From positions 1,302,001 to 1,366,000 of the forward strand of contig JAUCFP010000006.1 in NCBI GenBank assembly GCA_030348385.1: 64,000 bases of DNA, given 5' to 3'. Below the pieces are notes generated by a model, which worked only from the letters and a program-made list of their open reading frames with translations, was not told the DNA's origin and did no database searches. Positions 60,523 through 64,000 of this stretch are shown piece after piece. Each line of letters begins with the position of its first letter. Position 1 is the stretch's first letter. Made by a program: the position numbers and the translations under genes. The stretch is from Cytobacillus sp. NJ13 (GTDB lineage Bacteria; Bacillota; Bacilli; Bacillales; Cytobacillaceae).

Positions 60523-61416
60523 TTACTTCTTCCTCTTCACATTAATTCCTGCCTCTTCCTCCAGCGGCTTTATGACTGCCGACATATCCTGATCGCTAAG
60601 GCCTTGCTCAACTGCTTTCTGGAATGCTTTTTCAGCCATCTGACCTGTAAATTGGCTTAGGCCGGCATCCTGTAAAAGCTGGTTGGCGAGCCGGACATCC
60701 TTGTTAACATATTTCACTGCCCCTCCTGGTGTAAAATGGCGGTCGAATACGTATTGTTCCATATTCCTGCGCAGGATTCTGCTGTCGCCATAGCTTGCCT
60801 TCAGCACTTTCAAGAGCTGTTCGGAGTCCAGTCCATAAGCAGATCCGGTTACCATTGCCTCTGATGCAGCCAGAGAGTGTACAGCAACAAGATACTGATT
60901 AATCAGCTTGGCAATGCTGCCTGAACCCGAAGGTCCCAGATATTCTATGGTGTCACCGAGCACCTCCAGGACCGGCTTAACTTTTTGAAAAGCCTCTTTC
61001 TCGCCGCCTGCCATGATCGTTAATGTCCCGCTTTCTGCTCCTTCTGGACCGCCGCTAACCGGACAATCCAGATAACTGATCTTTATTGCATCCGTCATCT
61101 CAAAGATTGTTTTACTCGTGTCGGCCCCTACTGATGTAAAGTCAATGCATATCGTTCCGGGCTGGGAATTATGAATGATCCCCTCTTTACCTGTATAGAC
61201 GTTCAGCACATCATCTGGCATAGAAAGACATGTACACACGACTTGACATTGGCTGGCCAGGCAGCTGATCGTTTCCGAATATATGGCTCCCAGCTCAATA
61301 AGGGGCTGTGCTTTTTCAATTGTCCGATTATGAACCATGACATGAAAGCCATTGTCCAGGAGACGCTTTACCATCCGCGAACCCATTACTCCTGTACCAA
61401 TAAATCCAATCTTCAT
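60523..61416 (-). CDS. 2-hydroxy-3-oxopropionate (tartronate semialdehyde) reductase-like, HIBADH family
   Basis: 297 aa from ATG 61416 (AAAGGGGTGACAAC upstream). Rossmann motif GFIGTGVMGSRMVKRL, substrate loop LDCPVSGGPEGAESG, catalytic Lys in GSGSIAKLINQYL. The start overlaps the stop of the hydroxypyruvate isomerase-like gene (ATGA), a pairing typical of Hyi with GlxR-type reductases, which turn hydroxypyruvate into tartronate semialdehyde and then D-glycerate. Threonate-type dehydrogenases share this fold, so the assignment is provisional. The C-terminal tail VKRKK is basic. Confidence 0.85.
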   Translation of the reverse strand: MKIGFIGTGVMGSRMVKRLLDNGFHVMVHNRTIEKAQPLIELGAIYSETISCLASQCQVVCTCLSMPDDVLNVYTGKEGIIHNSQPGTICIDFTSVGADTSKTIFEMTDAIKISYLDCPVSGGPEGAESGTLTIMAGGEKEAFQKVKPVLEVLGDTIEYLGPSGSGSIAKLINQYLVAVHSLAASEAMVTGSAYGLDSEQLLKVLKASYGDSRILRRNMEQYVFDRHFTPGGAVKYVNKDVRLANQLLQDAGLSQFTGQMAEKAFQKAVEQGLSDQDMSAVIKPLEEEAGINVKRKK

Positions 61417-62174
61417 GTTGTCACCCCTTTCATCCAAGCAAAACTCTCTTCACTTCTGCCTTGTGGATTATATTCAAGACCAATCAAGCCTCGGTAGTGT
61501 TTACTCAAATATTGAAGGATATCGGTATAATTTATTTCGCCTGTCCCTGGCTGCTGTCTGCCCGGATGGTCAGCAATTTGCACATGCCTAACCAGCTCAG
61601 CGTATTTTTGATACATGGAAAGAGAATGGCCATGAATTCTTTCGATATGGTAAAAGTCGAATTGAAGCTTCACATTCGGCAAACCGACACGATGGATTAT
61701 ATCGGCTGCCTGCTGGAGATCACTTAAGAAATAACCAGGCATATCAAATGGATTGATAGGTTCAATTAATAAGGTATTCTGGTGCTCAGACATTGCAGTG
61801 CCAGCATATAAGAGATTTTCGACAAAAACTTCCCGATTATTATCTTGGTGTGTCCCCGCCATGCAATGTATCTTTTTAACTCCCAGGCCATTTGCATAAC
61901 GGATCCCACTTTCAACTGATTTTCTAAATTCTTCTATTCTCTCCGGGTCTGCCGCCAGGCCACGGTCCCCATTTTCCCATTGACCTGGCGGCAGGTTTAT
62001 TAAGTCCATCGATAACTGATTTTGCTCAAGCTCTTTTTTGATTTCTTCTATTGTATATGTATATGGAAATTGGCACTCGATATTAGAAAACCCAGCTTCA
62101 CGGGCTTTTTTGAACCTCTCCAAAAAAGGAACTTCTGTAAAAACAGTTGAAAGATTAACAGAGTATTTATTCAT
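61413..62174 (-). CDS. Hydroxypyruvate isomerase family TIM-barrel protein
   Basis: 253 aa from ATG 62174 (CCAGGAGG upstream); the longer frame to 62276 is rejected because it crosses the intergenic repeat. VNLSTVFTEVPFLERFKKAREAGFSNIECQFPY, LLIEPINPFDMPGYFL with the metal Glu, LQFDFYHIERIHG with Asp and His, HVQIADHPGRQQPGTGEINY and GLIGLEYNPQG with the second Glu are the Hyi/OtnI signatures. It isomerises hydroxypyruvate or a 2-oxo-tetronate. The gene next to it encodes the matching reductase. Confidence 0.88.
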   Translation of the reverse strand: MNKYSVNLSTVFTEVPFLERFKKAREAGFSNIECQFPYTYTIEEIKKELEQNQLSMDLINLPPGQWENGDRGLAADPERIEEFRKSVESGIRYANGLGVKKIHCMAGTHQDNNREVFVENLLYAGTAMSEHQNTLLIEPINPFDMPGYFLSDLQQAADIIHRVGLPNVKLQFDFYHIERIHGHSLSMYQKYAELVRHVQIADHPGRQQPGTGEINYTDILQYLSKHYRGLIGLEYNPQGRSEESFAWMKGVTT

Positions 62175-62255
62175 GACAGCCTCCTGGAATAGGATTGTTG
62201 TTAATATAAATAGTCTTTTCTCATAGATTGTTGTTTTTGGTTTTGAATTTAGCCC

Positions 62256-62340
62256 GTTGATTTCCGCTGCGGACACTTGCTTTCCGCGGGGAGGAACAGA
62301 GCTTCTCGGCTTAGCCTGTGCGGTCTCCCGCTCCCTCTCA
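62256..62340. repeat. Bacillaceae-type intergenic repeat, degenerate copy
   Basis: The stretch begins GTTGATTTCCGCTGCGGACA and continues with CTTTCCGCGGGGAGG, sequences that recur between genes of many Bacillaceae and can form long hairpins. It is much GC-richer than its surroundings. It fills the gap between the MBL and isomerase genes and ends 2 bp before the MBL stop codon. Recognition is from memory. Confidence 0.65.
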
Positions 62341-62342
62341 TT

Positions 62343-63221
62343 TTAAATATCCGATCCTGTTGAAAGCCCTTTTAATTCATAGCCATTTGCAAAGTACTGT
62401 ATCGTTTCATGCTCATTGTCGTTCAGTTCACGATTGACACAGGATTGGTAGGCATTCTTCATTTCTTCAATCTGCCCTTCGAATTCTTTTGTAAGCTGTG
62501 CAGCCTTCCGCAGCAAGGCCGCTTCCTCCTGGTACTCTGACTTTGATATAGCCGTTCCATGAGACAAAATATATGTATCTGCATCAAATTGATCCAGTGC
62601 ATCCATTAGCTGAAGGACGCTATCTGCCGTGTAATTCCATTTACTTGCGTAAAGATTCGCGTAAATCGCATCTCCCAGAAATAATATTTTTTCTTCCTTT
62701 ATATACACCACCACTGAATCTGGAGAATGGTCCCCTCCTACTTGCTGCAGTTGGCAAGTCACACCACCGAGATCTATTTCAAGCTTATTTTCGAACGTGA
62801 TATCTGGAAGTTTAATCTTAATGCTTCGATCTTTACCATACTCTTTCTTTATGGCGCTTGCGCAAAATTCTATTTCGACTCCGCTTTTAACACGTTCATC
62901 TAATGCATCATCTGTCCATCGATAAGGAATTAGTTTTTCCATTTCAGATTTGGTGAGTCTGGAAGCAAGAGATGGGATATCCAGTGCATGCAGGCCGAAA
63001 ATATGATCCCAGTGCCAATGTGTCAGGGCAACCATACTTGGTGAAGGTATTCGCTGCTTCTCCAGCTCGCTTAAAAATAATTGGGCATGTGCCTTAGAAT
63101 TGCCTGCATCAATCATCAGAGTGATTCGATCCCCGACCACAGCCCCTAAAATGGGACGGTCTGTTTCTGACACAGGAGTTTGATACCAAAACCTGCGATT
63201 AAGTTTTTCTAATGTTTGCAT
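62343..63221 (-). CDS. MBL fold metallo-hydrolase
   Basis: 292 aa from ATG 63221 (GGGAGGATTTT upstream); the frame continues to 63314 but without a site. The zinc motif reads ALTHWHWDHIFGLH. QQVGGDHSPDSVVVYIKEEKILFLGDAIY carries further zinc ligands, and YILSHGTAISK supplies the last His. The superfamily includes glyoxalase II, lactonases and nucleases. It is in line with the hydroxypyruvate genes but separated by the repeat, so joint expression is uncertain. A thioester or lactone hydrolase role is possible. Confidence 0.83.
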   Translation of the reverse strand: MQTLEKLNRRFWYQTPVSETDRPILGAVVGDRITLMIDAGNSKAHAQLFLSELEKQRIPSPSMVALTHWHWDHIFGLHALDIPSLASRLTKSEMEKLIPYRWTDDALDERVKSGVEIEFCASAIKKEYGKDRSIKIKLPDITFENKLEIDLGGVTCQLQQVGGDHSPDSVVVYIKEEKILFLGDAIYANLYASKWNYTADSVLQLMDALDQFDADTYILSHGTAISKSEYQEEAALLRKAAQLTKEFEGQIEEMKNAYQSCVNRELNDNEHETIQYFANGYELKGLSTGSDI

Positions 63222-63398
63222 AAAATCCTCCCTATGATTCTTTTGTACATGAATTCGGTAAAAAGTGAAGAGAATCCTTTTTATAATTCCAGTATACAGA
63301 AATAGCCTGCTCAATACTGCTATTGAACAGACTCTATATAAATTACTTATTGTTACTGTTACGGAAATCTTTTTTTATTAATGCCAATCATCTTTAAC

Positions 63399-63425
63399 AA
63401 AAAAAACTGCTCAATACTTGAGCAG
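63399..63425 (-). terminator. Intrinsic terminator of the RidA gene
   Basis: CTGCTCAA (63407-63414) and TTGAGCAG (63418-63425) arms, followed by eight T on the minus strand. Confidence 0.85.
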
Positions 63426-63439
63426 CCCTTGTTCGGAAG

Positions 63440-63913
63440 TTATTCTATTTCAACGATCATTTCAATTTCTACGGGGGCTCCGCCTGGAAGGGAGGCTAGC
63501 CCAACTGCTTTGCGGGCATGTCCATTTTCCTTGCCGAAAATGTCATGAAGCAAATCTGATGCAGCATTAATGACTGCAGGATGATTTTTAAAGTTGCTTG
63601 TTGAGGCAACGTAGCCATCCATTTTGATGATTCTTTTTACTTTATTTAAATCTCCAATGATCCCTTTAAGGGCTGCCAGCAAATTCAGCGTACAAATTCT
63701 TGCTGCATCCTTTGCTTCCTCGATCGAGATATCTTCCCCTACAATACCTGCATATTTTTGTGCGCCATTTACCCTGGGTGTTTGTCCGGATAAAAAGACT
63801 GTGTTGCCTGAGATAACGCCCGGTTCAAAAGGCATTCGGATGTCAGCCAATACAGGGAGCTGGATATTCAGCTCTTCCAGTCTTTCTTCAATTCCCTTTT
63901 TTACCCCTTCCAT
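63440..63913 (-). CDS. RidA (YjgF) family protein
   Basis: 157 aa, longer than standard RidA (about 125) and of the type with an N-terminal extension. VISGNTVFLSGQTPRVNGAQKYAGIVGEDISIEEAKDAARICTLNLLAAL and the end LASLPGGAPVEIEMIVEIE are family motifs. In GAPVEIEM the substrate-binding Arg of deaminase-active RidA (usually RxxVEIE) is replaced, so it may not deaminate 2-aminoacrylate. Such variants sit in amino acid or aromatic catabolic operons. It has its own terminator. Confidence 0.88.
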   Translation of the reverse strand: MEGVKKGIEERLEELNIQLPVLADIRMPFEPGVISGNTVFLSGQTPRVNGAQKYAGIVGEDISIEEAKDAARICTLNLLAALKGIIGDLNKVKRIIKMDGYVASTSNFKNHPAVINAASDLLHDIFGKENGHARKAVGLASLPGGAPVEIEMIVEIE

Positions 63914-64000
63914 CGCTAAGCCTCCTGGGAAACACGTTGTTTTAATGAGGAATATAGTTGTTTAGTGAATTTAAATGAGCGGTGAGTATAATAGACTTTG

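Overview
The window looks like chromosome from a low-GC, spore-forming Bacillaceae (Bacillus/Cytobacillus/Mesobacillus type). Supporting signs are AGGAGG-type ribosome binding sites, many TTG/GTG starts, Bacillus-type SdhCAB, bacterial nitric oxide synthase, YerD-like, LTA synthase and GerA-type proteins, and a Bacillaceae-type intergenic repeat. No rRNA, tRNA, phage, IS element or CRISPR array was seen. The first gene runs off the left edge.

Layout. (1) 1-4734, minus strand: a beta-oxidation operon (FabG-like SDR, two MaoC-type hotdog proteins, two acyl-CoA dehydrogenases) behind an IclR regulator gene that is split by a frameshift; both units have near-identical promoters. (2) 4959-8077, minus: amidohydrolase, Rieske ferredoxin, GntR regulator and hydroxyacid dehydrogenase, with a 16-bp palindrome upstream. 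(3) 8422-14812: a sigma54 activator gene divergent from a plus-strand operon (unknown protein, 30-aa membrane peptide, Na+/solute symporter, Zn alcohol dehydrogenase, aldehyde dehydrogenase) with a consensus -24/-12 promoter, two tandem activator sites and a cre-like site. (4) 15351-39044: the core of the window, a large dicarboxylate catabolic island. A nine-gene operon encodes a divergent SucCD-like acid-CoA ligase, an MmgE/PrpD protein, SdhC-SdhA-SdhB, a second fumarate-reductase-like flavoprotein and a two-subunit class I fumarase. Upstream on the same strand are a GntR regulator, a DASS transporter, a second MmgE/PrpD protein, a CitE-type lyase, another GntR regulator and TRAP permeases. 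A divergent unit carries a small ORF, a hydroxyacid dehydrogenase and the TRAP binding protein. A second operon encodes GntR, a second class I fumarase/tartrate dehydratase pair and a D-malate/tartrate-type dehydrogenase. A PcaC-like/thioesterase pair follows. A 13-bp motif GGATAYWGGATCC (four exact copies, at least one near copy) ties these units into one probable regulon. (5) 39237-48173: small proteins, an MFS pump with a TetR regulator, orphan GerA, YerD-like, nitric oxide synthase, a ten-copy 52-bp tandem repeat and a PP2C phosphatase. (6) 48257-55717: an alpha-glucoside ABC importer, two GH13 glucosidases and a LacI regulator with palindromic operators. (7) 55928-63913: HemD, LTA synthase, a lysozyme-like protein, then hydroxypyruvate isomerase/tartronate-semialdehyde-reductase-like enzymes, an MBL hydrolase and RidA.

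How it fits together (inference). TRAP and DASS carriers import a C4-C6 dicarboxylate. The paralogous SucCD-Sdh-fumarase segment would interconvert acid-CoA, saturated acid, unsaturated acid and 2-hydroxyacid. The ligase plus CitE-type lyase could then cleave a 2-hydroxyacyl-CoA such as malyl- or citramalyl-CoA. The true substrate cannot be read from the sequence. Genes were identified by reading translations and motifs, without database searches.
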